NCBI RefSeq assembly: GCF_024539675.1
Contig: NZ_JAHHIT010000088.1
Location: 1 to 41,329, forward strand
Reading direction: 5' to 3'
DNA: 41,329 nt
Origin: Streptomyces hilarionis
Lineage (GTDB): Bacteria > Actinomycetota > Actinomycetes > Streptomycetales > Streptomycetaceae
The first letter of the stretch is position 1. Every line of letters starts with the position of its first letter. Positions 7,791 through 16,055 of this stretch are shown piece after piece. A program made the position numbers and the translations under genes. Under the pieces are notes generated by a model. The model worked only from the letters and a program-made list of their open reading frames with translations. It was not told the origin of the DNA and ran no database searches.

Positions 7791-8735
7791 CTACCGGTCG
7801 CCGTCGTCGGCGAACGTCCACACCGCGTGGGCGCCGGGGCCCACGGTGAGCGTCGAGTGGCCGAGCCGCTCCACGTGACGGTCCTTCACGGGCCGGTTGA
7901 GCGACATCTCGACCCGCTGCATCCCCGCCCGGGCGCGCGGGACGGCGTCGAGGCGGATGGTCGTGCCGCCGCCCTCCGCGACGACGCCACCGCCCGGCAG
8001 CGTCCGCACGGCGAACCCGCCGGCCCGCAGCAGCGGCAGGGTGTCGGCGAGGTCGTCCGCGGTGATCCCGATGCGGACGGAGGTCACGTCCCGCATCAGA
8101 TGGGTGCGGTAGTCGTCGGACAGGTAGCGCTCCCGGCCGACGTCACCGGGGAAGCGCTCCGGTTCGGTGTGGCCGCGGGGATCGGCGAAGTACTCCGGCC
8201 GGTACTCCATCGCCCACGCCTGGAAGGCGTCGTACTCGGTGCTGGTGAGGAGGGCGTCGAACCACGGCACGGGCACACCGTCGCCGAAGTCCTTGGTCTG
8301 GAGGAAGTCGACGGGCGTGGCCCCTTCGCTCTTCATGCGCTCGGCGACGGTCGCCAGGTCTCCGTCCCGTTCGGTCGACAGGCCCAGCCCGGCGGCGCCG
8401 AGGACGCCGTCCGGTCCGGGGAGGTCACCGACCCCGAACAGCTCCAGGTAGGTCTCACGGCCCATCAGATAGCGGCCGGTCCAGGTCTGCCCGCCGCTGC
8501 CGGTCGTGGTGCGGACCTGGAAGGAGGCGAAGTCCCTGAGATAGGCGGAATGCTCGATGGCGTCGGCGGTCTCCCGGTCGAGAACGCCGTAGGAGTGGTT
8601 GTAGAACAGCACCTGCCGGTCGTGCGAGGACGAGCGGCTCCCGTCGGCCTGCGCCGCCCCCACCCCACCTCCGAGGACTCCGGCCAGCGCCACGGCGAAC
8701 ACGACGATCATCTGTAATGTCCGGCGAATCAGCAT
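7791..8735 (-). CDS. Secreted DUF5829-family protein
   Basis: A 314-residue protein with a clear Sec signal peptide: MLIRR, a hydrophobic core (about residues 8-25) and a probable cleavage after AQA near residue 30. The mature part resembles DUF5829, a family of unknown function common in Streptomyces. Its two halves look like a two-lobed vicinal-oxygen-chelate arrangement (FYNHSYGVLDRETADAI early, a VRIGITADDL segment late); this structural guess is mine and weak. I chose ATG 8735; an internal ATG at 8711 would shorten the signal peptide. The gene is divergent from the Mrr-TerD protein, with a 279-base gap. Confidence 0.75.
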   Translation of the reverse strand: MLIRRTLQMIVVFAVALAGVLGGGVGAAQADGSRSSSHDRQVLFYNHSYGVLDRETADAIEHSAYLRDFASFQVRTTTGSGGQTWTGRYLMGRETYLELFGVGDLPGPDGVLGAAGLGLSTERDGDLATVAERMKSEGATPVDFLQTKDFGDGVPVPWFDALLTSTEYDAFQAWAMEYRPEYFADPRGHTEPERFPGDVGRERYLSDDYRTHLMRDVTSVRIGITADDLADTLPLLRAGGFAVRTLPGGGVVAEGGGTTIRLDAVPRARAGMQRVEMSLNRPVKDRHVERLGHSTLTVGPGAHAVWTFADDGDR

Positions 8736-8773
8736 GCGAGCGATCGTAGGCCGGGCCCGCCCGGACGTCGGCT

Positions 8774-8795
8774 CATTTCGAACGACCTCGAAATG
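8774..8795. promoter_or_regulatory. Perfect inverted repeat upstream of the divergent DUF5829 / Mrr-TerD genes
   Basis: The arms catttcga (8774-8781) and tcgaaatg (8788-8795) are separated by six bases. They form an AT-richer island in a GC-rich gap. A TTGACA hexamer follows at 8797-8802 on the plus strand, but no good -10 element is visible at the right distance. This could be an operator. A second short inverted repeat, tggttg/caacca, is at 8953-8970. The rest of the 279-base gap shows no gene. Confidence 0.4.
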
Positions 8796-9014
8796 CTTGA
8801 CACACGCCGAGCGGGAGTGCGGTCGGCTTGCCGGTCGCCGGCGCGGATTTCGGCCTCCAGTCACGTTGACCTGTGGGTTGAGTGGGTCCGACGGGCTTCG
8901 ACGAGTGGATGTGCGAGACGGCCGTCGCTGGATAGAGTCGTCCGGTGACAATTGGTTGCGGGGACAACCAGAGTGTCTTTCGGCTGCCGACGTCCTGGGG
9001 AGGGCCTGCAGCAG

Positions 9015-11072
9015 ATGAGTCGTCGCTCTACTCGTTCCGTCGGCGTCTGGGCCGAGATGCAACGGCAGCACCAGCGCCGGCTGGAGGCCGAAGCCAGACA
9101 GCGGAGGCAGGAGGCGCAACAGGCGCGCGCCTACCAGCGCCGGGCCGCGCAGAGTCACCGCGAGTACCGCCAAGCGGAGGCACAGCGTCGCACGGAAGAG
9201 CTGGACGCGCAGGTCGCGTCCCTGCAAGGCCTTCTCGCCGTCGGCTGCCAGGCACAGCCCTTCAGGGCTGCGTCACTCATGCGGGCAGAAGACGTCCAGC
9301 CGTTCAGCCCCGGACCGCTGGCCTACCCAGCGCCCATGCCAAGCCCGGAGCAGTACCAGGCGCAGGGCGGCTGGACCGCGAACCGTCGTGCGCAGGCGCA
9401 GGCCGAAGCCCGTGCACGCTTCGAACGGGATTGGCAGGCGGCGCAGGCTGCAGAGACCCAGCGGCAACAGCAGCTTGCCGTGGCGCAACGGGAGTACGAG
9501 CAGTGGGCCCATGCCCAACTGGCGGACGTGCGTCGGCACAATGCCGCGATTCGCGAAGTGATCGACGGCGTCCGACACGGGGACCCCGACTCCGTGGTCG
9601 AGTACTTCACCGCAGCGCTCTACTCGTCGGGCACGTGGCCTGAGGAATTCCCTCGGCAGGTTTCGGCGGCCTACGATCCGGCGGCCCGGCAGTTGGTCCT
9701 CGACTGGGAACTGCCCGGATTCGGCGTGGTCCCCGAAACGAAGTCCGTGCGATACGTGTCCTCGCTCGACCAGGACAAGGAAACCCCTCGCCCGGTGAGT
9801 CAGCGGCGGGCTCTGTACAGGGAAGTTCTCGCACAGTCTGCGCTGCTCGTCGTCCACGAGCTCTTCGCCTCCGACGAGCTGGGCGCGCTCGAGTCGGTGA
9901 CCATGAACGGATTCGTGGACGAGCACGACCCCACGACGGGACGGCGCGGTCACATCTTTCTCGCGACGGTCATGGCTTCGCGGTCGTCGTTCCGCGAGCT
10001 GCACCTGACCCAGGTGGACGCCGTCAGCTGCCTGACCGACGGTCTTCGCGGGCAACTCTCGGCGCGACCCGACCAACGTGCCCCGGTGCGGCCGAGCCGT
10101 CGGCCGCACGATGTCGGCCATCGCGTCGTCGCCCACGGAAGCACTGAGGAACCCGATCTGTACGACATGGATCCGATCGCATTCGAAAACCTTGTGGCCG
10201 AGCTCTTCCAGGCCATGGGCATGCAGGCGGTGACCACCCAGCGCTCGAACGACGGCGGTGTGGACGTCGACGCCACGGACCCGACGCCGATCCGCGGCGG
10301 CAAGATCGTCGTGCAAGTGAAGCGATACCGCAACACCGTGCCGCCCACGGCGGTGCGCGACTTGTACGGGACCGTTCAGGACGCCGGCGCCAACAAGGGC
10401 GTCCTCGTGACGACGTCGGGGTTCGGACCCGGTTCGCACACCTTCGCCAACGGCAAGCCTCTGGAACTGATCTCCGGAACGGAGCTCGTCGACCTGCTGC
10501 ATCGTCATGGCCTGCGTGGGCGACTGGGCGAAGCCGGTCGTCCGGTCACCGCGCCGCCGACACCGGTCGGCCCGGCTCAACTGCCCCCCGACTACAACAT
10601 CCTGGGCATGTCGTGGACCGGCGAGGTCGCCCTGGACGTGTGCGCCCTCGTGTGCCGGGGGAGCCGCGTCCTCAGCGACGATCACTTCGTGTTCTTCAAC
10701 AACCCCGGGACGCCGGACGGCTCGGTGCGCGCCCTTCCCGCGTCCGCCCCGGACAAGGCCGCGATCTGTGTCGCCTTCGACGGCCTGCCGGACACGGCCG
10801 ACCGGTTCGTACTCGTCGCTGCCGTCGACCCGGAGGTCAACCCGGACGCCGACCTCTCCGGTTTCACGGACGCCCGGATCCGACTTCTCGATCCAGGGAT
10901 GACCGAGCTGGGACGCCTCGAGGTCTCCGACGGCCGGCCGCACGAGACGGCCCTGGTGCTCGGCTCCTTCCGGCGCAGGTCCAACGGGGACTGGGACTTC
11001 GTCCTCGGTGGCAAGGGGTACACAGGCGGCTTGGAAGAACTCGTCCAGGACTACGGCGTCGACGTCGAGTAG
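9015..11072 (+). CDS. Coiled coil - Mrr-type nuclease - TerD fusion protein
   Basis: A 685-residue multidomain protein. Residues about 10-75 and 125-190 are Gln/Arg/Ala-rich coiled coil. Residues about 190-375 form a conserved middle region I cannot name. Residues about 385-500 are an Mrr_cat restriction-endonuclease-like domain, with FENLVAELFQAMG, the acidic motif NDGGVDVDA and VVQVKRY, which supplies the Gln-x-Lys of the PD-(D/E)xK site. Residues about 525-685 are a TerD domain, with DYNILGMSW, the DDHFVFFNNP motif and GSFRRR. TerD domains are calcium-binding folds of the tellurium/stress-resistance network. A role in nucleic-acid defence or damage response is inferred from the fusion. ATG 9015 is preceded by GGGGAGGG (8997-9004), which fixes the start. 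Catalytic-looking residues are intact. Confidence 0.85.
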   Translation: MSRRSTRSVGVWAEMQRQHQRRLEAEARQRRQEAQQARAYQRRAAQSHREYRQAEAQRRTEELDAQVASLQGLLAVGCQAQPFRAASLMRAEDVQPFSPGPLAYPAPMPSPEQYQAQGGWTANRRAQAQAEARARFERDWQAAQAAETQRQQQLAVAQREYEQWAHAQLADVRRHNAAIREVIDGVRHGDPDSVVEYFTAALYSSGTWPEEFPRQVSAAYDPAARQLVLDWELPGFGVVPETKSVRYVSSLDQDKETPRPVSQRRALYREVLAQSALLVVHELFASDELGALESVTMNGFVDEHDPTTGRRGHIFLATVMASRSSFRELHLTQVDAVSCLTDGLRGQLSARPDQRAPVRPSRRPHDVGHRVVAHGSTEEPDLYDMDPIAFENLVAELFQAMGMQAVTTQRSNDGGVDVDATDPTPIRGGKIVVQVKRYRNTVPPTAVRDLYGTVQDAGANKGVLVTTSGFGPGSHTFANGKPLELISGTELVDLLHRHGLRGRLGEAGRPVTAPPTPVGPAQLPPDYNILGMSWTGEVALDVCALVCRGSRVLSDDHFVFFNNPGTPDGSVRALPASAPDKAAICVAFDGLPDTADRFVLVAAVDPEVNPDADLSGFTDARIRLLDPGMTELGRLEVSDGRPHETALVLGSFRRRSNGDWDFVLGGKGYTGGLEELVQDYGVDVE

Positions 11073-11257
11073 GTCAGCAGGCGTTCGGGCGGCAGGGCAG
11101 CCGTCCCCGGATCCGGGCAGCCGGGCGCGCGACCGTGCGCACGGACGTCCACGGCGGGATCGAGCGGACCCGCGCCCGCGCTCCCGCGGCCCCGCCGCAC
11201 CGGTCCGGCACCGACGAAGGCGGTACAGGTACAGCTGGTCCCCGTCCGCTGTCGCGG

Positions 11258-11851
11258 TCACCGGTGCAGGTGGGGCAGTCCCTCTTCGGGCTCCGGGTAG
11301 ACACGCTCCGCGGGGAGGAGGGCTCGTGCCGCGGGCAGGTCGCCGTTGCGGACGTGGGCGTGCATCGCGTGCGCGAGGGGGGTGACGTCGGTGATGGAGA
11401 CCGTCCACTCGTCCGCGTAGCGGCGTGCGGCCTCGCCCGCGAGGCCGAGTTGCAGCGAGCGGTGGGGGAGCGGCCTCAGGTGCAGATCCCGTTCCGGGTC
11501 CCACTGGACCCGCGCCGGGGCCCGGCTCAACCGCCGCTTCCATTCGGTCTGGTCACCGTGCAGCTCCGGGACGAAGTGCGAGAGGCACGCGTTGCGCAGC
11601 GCCCACTCGAAGCCCTCGCGGGTGATCTCCACGGCGAGGACGGTCTCCTGCCCCTCCTTGGCGCCCCACCCGCAGCGGTACATCATCCACAGGAAGCTGG
11701 GCTTGATCCATGTCATGCGGTCCCGCTTCCACGCCGGTGGGAAGCGGCCGTCGCGGACGGCGGGGAGGGCGATGCCCGGTGTGTACGCCTGGTAGACGGT
11801 GATCGTGGACGGCGAGTACACCGCCCGGATCTCGTGTCGTGCTGCTTCCAT
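11258..11851 (-). CDS. DUF4291-family protein
   Basis: A 197-residue protein matching DUF4291, with EIRAVYSPSTITVYQAY near the start, RMTWIKPSFLWMMYRCGW in the middle and GFEWALRNACLSHF after it. These are the family's hallmark blocks. The function is unknown; the family is found in bacteria and fungi. No membrane segment or signal is present, so it is probably cytoplasmic. I chose ATG 11851 because the family begins at this point; the upstream in-frame stretch is shadow sequence. It converges on the Mrr-TerD gene across a 185-base gap. That gap holds only a perfect 12-bp palindrome (cccggatccggg, 11106-11117). Confidence 0.8.
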   Translation of the reverse strand: MEAARHEIRAVYSPSTITVYQAYTPGIALPAVRDGRFPPAWKRDRMTWIKPSFLWMMYRCGWGAKEGQETVLAVEITREGFEWALRNACLSHFVPELHGDQTEWKRRLSRAPARVQWDPERDLHLRPLPHRSLQLGLAGEAARRYADEWTVSITDVTPLAHAMHAHVRNGDLPAARALLPAERVYPEPEEGLPHLHR

Positions 11852-11922
11852 GGCGTACAGCGTGCGGGGCGGGCGGGCCGGGCGGCCACCGGATTTCGCC
11901 GGGCCGGCCCGCCCCGTCGGGG

Positions 11923-13041
11923 TCAGTGGGGCATCGTCGCCGGGCTGCCGCCGTTCGCCTCGTATCCCGCGACGGCCATCGCGCGGTGGACGGCGAACTC
12001 GCCGGCCGGGTCGGGGGAGAGCGTCCAGGGCAGGGCGCCGACGTGGCCGTCCACGTGGACGAGCTGGCTCATGGCCTCCGACCACCGTTCGGAGCGCACG
12101 AGGAAGAACACGAGCAGGTGGCGGACGTGCGCCAGCATCGGGTCGTCGGGCCGGGCCGCCTGCACGGCGAACAGGGCGCCGTGCACCGCCTTGGTCACGA
12201 CCTCGCTCTGGTAGAAGCTGCGGACCAGGTTCACCTCGGGGAGGTGCTCGAAGACCGCGAAGAGGGGCATGGCCGCGAGGAGGGAGCCCCGCGGGGCCCT
12301 TGCCGCCGCGGACTCCGCGAACTGGTAGGCCAGCTCACGCGAGCCGTGCCACTTCTCGCACCAGTAGTGCAGCGCCGCCAGATGCGCCCCCATGTGGGCC
12401 GGATCGCGGTCCAGGATGTTCAGCCAGAGCTGCTCGAACTCGGCCTGCGAGTACCGCAGACCGCGGGCCACCGACAGCTCGACGATGTACGGGACCGGGT
12501 CGTCGGGGGACAGCAGCGCCGCCTGGCCGCACGCGTCCCGCGCCTCCTCCATGATGATCCGGAAGTCGTCGGTGCCCGGCGTCGACGTCCGCCAGGCCTG
12601 CTGCACCAGGAACTCGGCGTGCACCGCGGCGCCGCCCGCGTCCTTCGGCGCCTCGGTGCGCCACACCCGCAGCCACTGCCCGCCCGGGGCCTCGCCGACG
12701 CCGCCCGGCCGCTGCTGAAGCTCCAGCGCCGCCGCGCCCGCGAAGGCCTGCACGCGCTGCCAGCGCAGCTCGCCCCGCGTCTCGGTGCCGGCCAGCAGCT
12801 GCTGCGCGGCCCGGTAGTCCTGCGTGTGCTGCACCACGTCCAGGACGTCGACCAGGTCGTGGTCGGGGCCGGGCATGCGGACGTCCAGCTCGTCGGTCGG
12901 CAGGAATCCGTACGTCGCCGGGTCCGCCGCGTCCGGGTGGTCCGCCGGCACCAGCCCGACGACACCGCGCCGGCGACGCACGAGGGACAGCATCACGTAG
13001 CCGATCAAGACCAGCGCCACCAGGCCCCACAGAATCTCCAT
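11923..13041 (-). CDS. Membrane-anchored helical (TPR-like) hypothetical protein
   Basis: A 372-residue protein with one N-terminal membrane helix (about residues 2-22, then the basic stop-transfer RRRRG) and a long cytoplasmic region. The region from about 65 to 350 is rich in amphipathic helices (for example DYRAAQQLLAG, AHLAALHYWCEKW, RYSQAEFEQLWLNI), suggesting TPR or similar solenoid repeats. I know no specific function. Repeated Trp and Asp-Pro turns (SPDDPVP, DRDPAH, ARPDDP) mark the helix-pair boundaries. It is divergent from metB with 141 bases between them. It lies 71 bases from the DUF4291 gene on the same strand and could be cotranscribed with it. Confidence 0.75.
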   Translation of the reverse strand: MEILWGLVALVLIGYVMLSLVRRRRGVVGLVPADHPDAADPATYGFLPTDELDVRMPGPDHDLVDVLDVVQHTQDYRAAQQLLAGTETRGELRWQRVQAFAGAAALELQQRPGGVGEAPGGQWLRVWRTEAPKDAGGAAVHAEFLVQQAWRTSTPGTDDFRIIMEEARDACGQAALLSPDDPVPYIVELSVARGLRYSQAEFEQLWLNILDRDPAHMGAHLAALHYWCEKWHGSRELAYQFAESAAARAPRGSLLAAMPLFAVFEHLPEVNLVRSFYQSEVVTKAVHGALFAVQAARPDDPMLAHVRHLLVFFLVRSERWSEAMSQLVHVDGHVGALPWTLSPDPAGEFAVHRAMAVAGYEANGGSPATMPH

Positions 13042-13182
13042 GCCACAAGCGAACCAGACCGCGCCGACAAATGGCGAACCCGCCCCCCGGCCTGTGGACA
13101 ACCCGGAGCCCGGCCCGGCCCCGGCGGCTGCGCCGGACGGCCGGCCCGCGCCGGGGCCGCGAGCGGACTACCCTCGGTGCCC

Positions 13183-14337
13183 ATGAGCGACAGGCACATC
13201 AGTCAGCACTTCGAGACCCTCGCGATCCACGCGGGCAACACCGCCGATCCCCTCACCGGCGCGGTCGTCCCCCCGATCTACCAGGTCTCGACCTACAAGC
13301 AGGACGGCGTCGGAGGCCTGCGCGGCGGCTACGAGTACAGCCGCAGCGCCAACCCGACCAGGACCGCCCTGGAGGAGAACCTCGCGGCCCTGGAGGGCGG
13401 CCGCCGAGGTCTCGCGTTCGCTTCCGGACTGGCGGCCGAGGACTGCCTGTTGCGTACGCTGCTCAGCCCCGGCGACCACGTCGTCATCCCCAACGACGCC
13501 TACGGCGGCACCTTCCGCCTCTTCGCGAAGGTCGTCGCGCGGTGGGGCGTGGAGTGGTCGGTCGCCGACACCAGCGACCCGGCCTCCGTGCGCGCCGCGA
13601 TCACCCCCAAGACCAAGGCCGTGTGGGTGGAGACCCCCTCCAACCCGCTTCTGGGCATCACCGACATCGCCGCCCTCGCCCAGGTCGCCCGGGACGCGGG
13701 CGCGAAGCTGGTCGTCGACAACACCTTCGCCACGCCGTACCTCCAGCAGCCGCTCTCGCTCGGCGCGGACGTCGTCGTGCACTCCCTGACCAAGTACATG
13801 GGCGGCCACTCGGACGTGGTCGGCGGCGCGCTGATCACCGGCGACGCGGCACTGGGCGAGGAACTGGCCTACCACCAGAACGCGATGGGCGCGGTCGCCG
13901 GGCCCTTCGACTCCTGGCTCGTGCTGCGCGGCACCAAGACGCTGTCGGTGCGCATGGACCGCCACAGCGAGAACGCCGGCAAGGTCGCCGACATGCTGAC
14001 CCGGCACGCGCGCGTGACGCACGTGCTGTACCCGGGTCTGCCGGAGCACCCCGGGCACGAGGTCGCCGCCAAGCAGATGCGGGCCTTCGGCGGGATGATC
14101 TCGTTCCGGGTCGCCGGCGGCGAGGAAGCGGCCGTCGAGGTCTGCAACCGGGCCAAGGTGTTCACTCTGGGCGAGTCCCTGGGCGGCGTCGAGTCCCTCA
14201 TCGAGCACCCGGGGCGGATGACGCACGCGTCCGTGGCCGGGTCCGCCCTGGAGGTGCCCGCCGACCTCGTCCGCCTGTCCGTGGGCATCGAGAACGTCGA
14301 CGACCTCCTCGAGGACCTCCAGCAGGCCCTCGGCTAG
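13183..14337 (+). CDS. metB: Cystathionine gamma-synthase
   Basis: A 384-residue PLP enzyme of the Cys/Met metabolism family. It should join O-acylhomoserine with cysteine to give cystathionine in methionine synthesis; it could also act in the reverse, gamma-lyase direction. Visible features are the AIHAGN start, the PLP-phosphate-binding YEYSRSANPTR, the aromatic stacking region FASGLAAEDCLL, the Asp of VVDNTFATPYLQQP and the Schiff-base Lys in HSLTKYMGGHSD (about residue 205). The C-terminal GESLGGVESLIEHPG block is typical of gamma-synthases and lyases. The length is normal. ATG 13183 starts the conserved region. Confidence 0.93.
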   Translation: MSDRHISQHFETLAIHAGNTADPLTGAVVPPIYQVSTYKQDGVGGLRGGYEYSRSANPTRTALEENLAALEGGRRGLAFASGLAAEDCLLRTLLSPGDHVVIPNDAYGGTFRLFAKVVARWGVEWSVADTSDPASVRAAITPKTKAVWVETPSNPLLGITDIAALAQVARDAGAKLVVDNTFATPYLQQPLSLGADVVVHSLTKYMGGHSDVVGGALITGDAALGEELAYHQNAMGAVAGPFDSWLVLRGTKTLSVRMDRHSENAGKVADMLTRHARVTHVLYPGLPEHPGHEVAAKQMRAFGGMISFRVAGGEEAAVEVCNRAKVFTLGESLGGVESLIEHPGRMTHASVAGSALEVPADLVRLSVGIENVDDLLEDLQQALG

Positions 14338-14340
14338 TTC

Positions 14341-14392
14341 GCACGGCCGGGCTGCCGGGCGGCCCGGCAGCCGGACGGTCGGACGGCCGTGC
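14341..14392. terminator. Nested hairpin terminator after metB
   Basis: An outer stem gcacggccg (14341-14349) pairs with cggccgtgc (14384-14392). It encloses an inner 10-bp stem, ggctgccggg (14350-14359) with cccggcagcc (14363-14372), closed by a 3-base loop. It lies between the convergent metB and small-membrane-protein genes and starts four bases after the metB stop. It can work in both directions. Confidence 0.75.
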
Positions 14393-14418
14393 GGCGGCCT
14401 CGGCGCGAGGCCCGGTGC

Positions 14419-14670
14419 TCACCAGTCCCGGAGCGGTGGAGTCGTCTCGGACGGCGGCTCCACCCAGGGCTGCACCACGATCGCCCAGACCACGAACGCG
14501 ACGGCCGCCGCGCACAGCAGCAGCCACATCAGCCGTCGGGCCGCCCTGCGGCGGCGCACCATGCGGCTGCCCCGGCGTACGACCTCCGGGTGGAGGTCGG
14601 CCGGCACGTGCGGCGGCGGCGTCCGTTCCATGATCAGGCGGACGGCGGCCTCCCGTTCGGCGCGGTTCAC
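14419..14670 (-). CDS. Small single-helix membrane protein coupled to a sigma-like gene
   Basis: An 83-residue protein. Residues 1-45 are cytoplasmic and basic (RRGSRMVRRRRAARR). One membrane helix spans about 47-67, and a short Pro-rich tail lies outside. The GTG start at 14670 overlaps the stop of the sigma-like gene by four bases (GTGA). Coupling to a sigma-like protein suggests an anti-sigma or membrane-tether role, but no zinc-binding anti-sigma motif is present, so this is inference from position and topology only. Confidence 0.7.
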   Translation of the reverse strand: MNRAEREAAVRLIMERTPPPHVPADLHPEVVRRGSRMVRRRRAARRLMWLLLCAAAVAFVVWAIVVQPWVEPPSETTPPLRDW

Positions 14671-15251
14671 GACGCGGCCGCCTTCGCCCGGGGCGCCGCG
14701 GGCGCCTGCGCGCGGGGCGGGCGCAGCAGGGTCGTGGTGGCCCGGTCGCAGAGCGTGCGGACACGGTCCGCCGGCAGGCCGAGCAGGGCCGCCGCCTGCT
14801 CCTCGGCGACGCCCTCGTACAGCCTGAGGACCAGCACGAGGCGCTCCTGCGGGGTGAGACGGGCGAGCGCGCCCCCGGCCGCAGGGCGAGGCCCGGGAGA
14901 CCGCGGCGCCGGGCCGCGGCGCAGGCCCGGGACGCGGCCGGGGGGCAGGAGGCGGTCGAGCGGCAGGGCGTCGTACAGGCGCCGTGCGTACTCGTGCCAG
15001 GCGTCGTGGGCGAAGCGGGTCGCCAGCTGCTCGCGGGCGCGGTCGTACGGGTCCTCGCCGCGCAGCCGGTCCCAGCACGCGTACGTGCGCGCGAGGGAGC
15101 GCGTCAGCAGGCGGCGCGCGCGGGGGTTGTCCGCCGGGGACTCGGCCGTGAGCAGGGTGGCGGCGTGCAGCAGCCGCCCGCCCGCGCCGGCCACGAACGC
15201 CTCGAACTCCCTGGCCCGGCGGGTCTCCTGGGCCGTACGACGCTCACGCAC
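14667..15251 (-). CDS. Degenerate SigE-family sigma-factor-like protein
   Basis: A 194-residue protein with the layout of a streptomycete SigE-family ECF sigma factor. The N-terminal part (about residues 12-70) resembles region 2: FEAFVAGAGGRLLHAATLLT, then LARTYACWDRLRG. The C-terminal part (about 125-180) resembles region 4: LTPQERLVLVLRLYEGVAEEQAAALLGL. The promoter-melting segment of region 2 is weak and the usual VRRTLVN stretch before the linker is changed (ATRFAHDAWHEYARRL). The linker holds a Pro/Arg-rich stretch. It may be a real but divergent sigma factor or a regulator that lost core binding. The GTG at 15251 is preceded by GGGAGG at a 6-base spacing. It is coupled to a small membrane protein. 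Confidence 0.65.
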   Translation of the reverse strand: MRERRTAQETRRAREFEAFVAGAGGRLLHAATLLTAESPADNPRARRLLTRSLARTYACWDRLRGEDPYDRAREQLATRFAHDAWHEYARRLYDALPLDRLLPPGRVPGLRRGPAPRSPGPRPAAGGALARLTPQERLVLVLRLYEGVAEEQAAALLGLPADRVRTLCDRATTTLLRPPRAQAPAAPRAKAAAS

Positions 15252-15301
15252 ACCGAGCCTCCCGCCTGACGGCGTCCCCCGGGGCGGCCATCTGCCCCGG
15301 T

Positions 15302-15311
15302 CTCATATGAG
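15302..15311. promoter_or_regulatory. Perfect 10-bp palindrome upstream of the sigma-like gene
   Basis: CTCATATGAG lies 51 bases upstream of the sigma-like start, in the 131-base gap after the MarR gene. It is an AT-rich symmetric site in GC-rich DNA and could be an operator. No promoter hexamers are clear. Confidence 0.25.
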
Positions 15312-15382
15312 GCCCGGGGCGGGCTGCCGGTCAAGAGTCGCGCACCCCCGTCGGAAAGTCGTTCCGCGCGCGTGCCGCGGGT

Positions 15383-15910
15383 TCAGGAGGCGGGCGGCGC
15401 GGGCTCGGCGCCCGGGAGGCCGTGAGCGGCCATCCGTGAGGAGAGGGCGGTGTTGAAGCGCGTGAGGAGCGCGCAGAACGTCTCGCGCTCCTGCGGCGCC
15501 CAGTCGTCGGTGAGCTCGGCCATCAACTGCCGCCGCGAGGAGCGGACTTCCTCCAGGCGGGCCTGTCCGCGCGGCGACAGCTGGAGCACCACGGCCCGGC
15601 CGTCCTCGGGGTGCGAGGTCCGCTTGACCAGGCCGGTGTCGACGAGCGGAGCCACCTGCCGGGTGACGGTCGACGAGTCGATGCCCATGCTCGCCGCGAG
15701 AGCCTTGACGCCCATGGGGCCCTCGTTGTCGAGGCGGTTGAGCAGCAGGTACGCGGCGCGGTCCATGGAGTTGCGCACCTGCCCGACGCCGCCGAGCCGG
15801 GTCTGCTCGGCCCGGCGTGCGAACACCGCGACCTCGTGCTGCAAGGTGTCGAGAAGACCGGTGTCACCGACTGTCGTCATGTCCATCGACATTTCAGGTG
15901 TTGTGGGCAT
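15383..15910 (-). CDS. MarR-family transcriptional regulator
   Basis: A 175-residue winged-helix repressor-type protein. The DNA-binding core spans about residues 50-130: AAYLLLNRLDNEGPMGVKALAASMGIDSSTVTRQV is the helix-turn-helix, followed by the wing TSHPEDGRAVVLQLSPRG. Flanking helices should form the dimer interface. Such proteins respond to small phenolic or other ligands. The start is uncertain: ATG 15910 gives the longest form, but ATGs at 15892, 15886 and 15880 are also in frame, and the similar region begins only around residue 17. It is divergent from threonine ammonia-lyase with a 145-base gap and may regulate itself or nearby genes. Confidence 0.88.
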   Translation of the reverse strand: MPTTPEMSMDMTTVGDTGLLDTLQHEVAVFARRAEQTRLGGVGQVRNSMDRAAYLLLNRLDNEGPMGVKALAASMGIDSSTVTRQVAPLVDTGLVKRTSHPEDGRAVVLQLSPRGQARLEEVRSSRRQLMAELTDDWAPQERETFCALLTRFNTALSSRMAAHGLPGAEPAPPAS

Positions 15911-16055
15911 GGCCGGAGGCTCACTTCATCGAGGGGTGGCTGGAATGGGGGACAGAGTACGCGGCTCGAAGGCGGGTCGTACCGGCGCTGCGCAAACCGA
16001 TCTCGGAGGTTGGTCACAGCGGTCGTTCCCGCCTGTGAACTGCGATGCTGGTGTC

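Noticed and set aside
11106..11117. Palindrome cccggatccggg as a terminator
   Set aside because: It has no loop, so it cannot form a normal hairpin.
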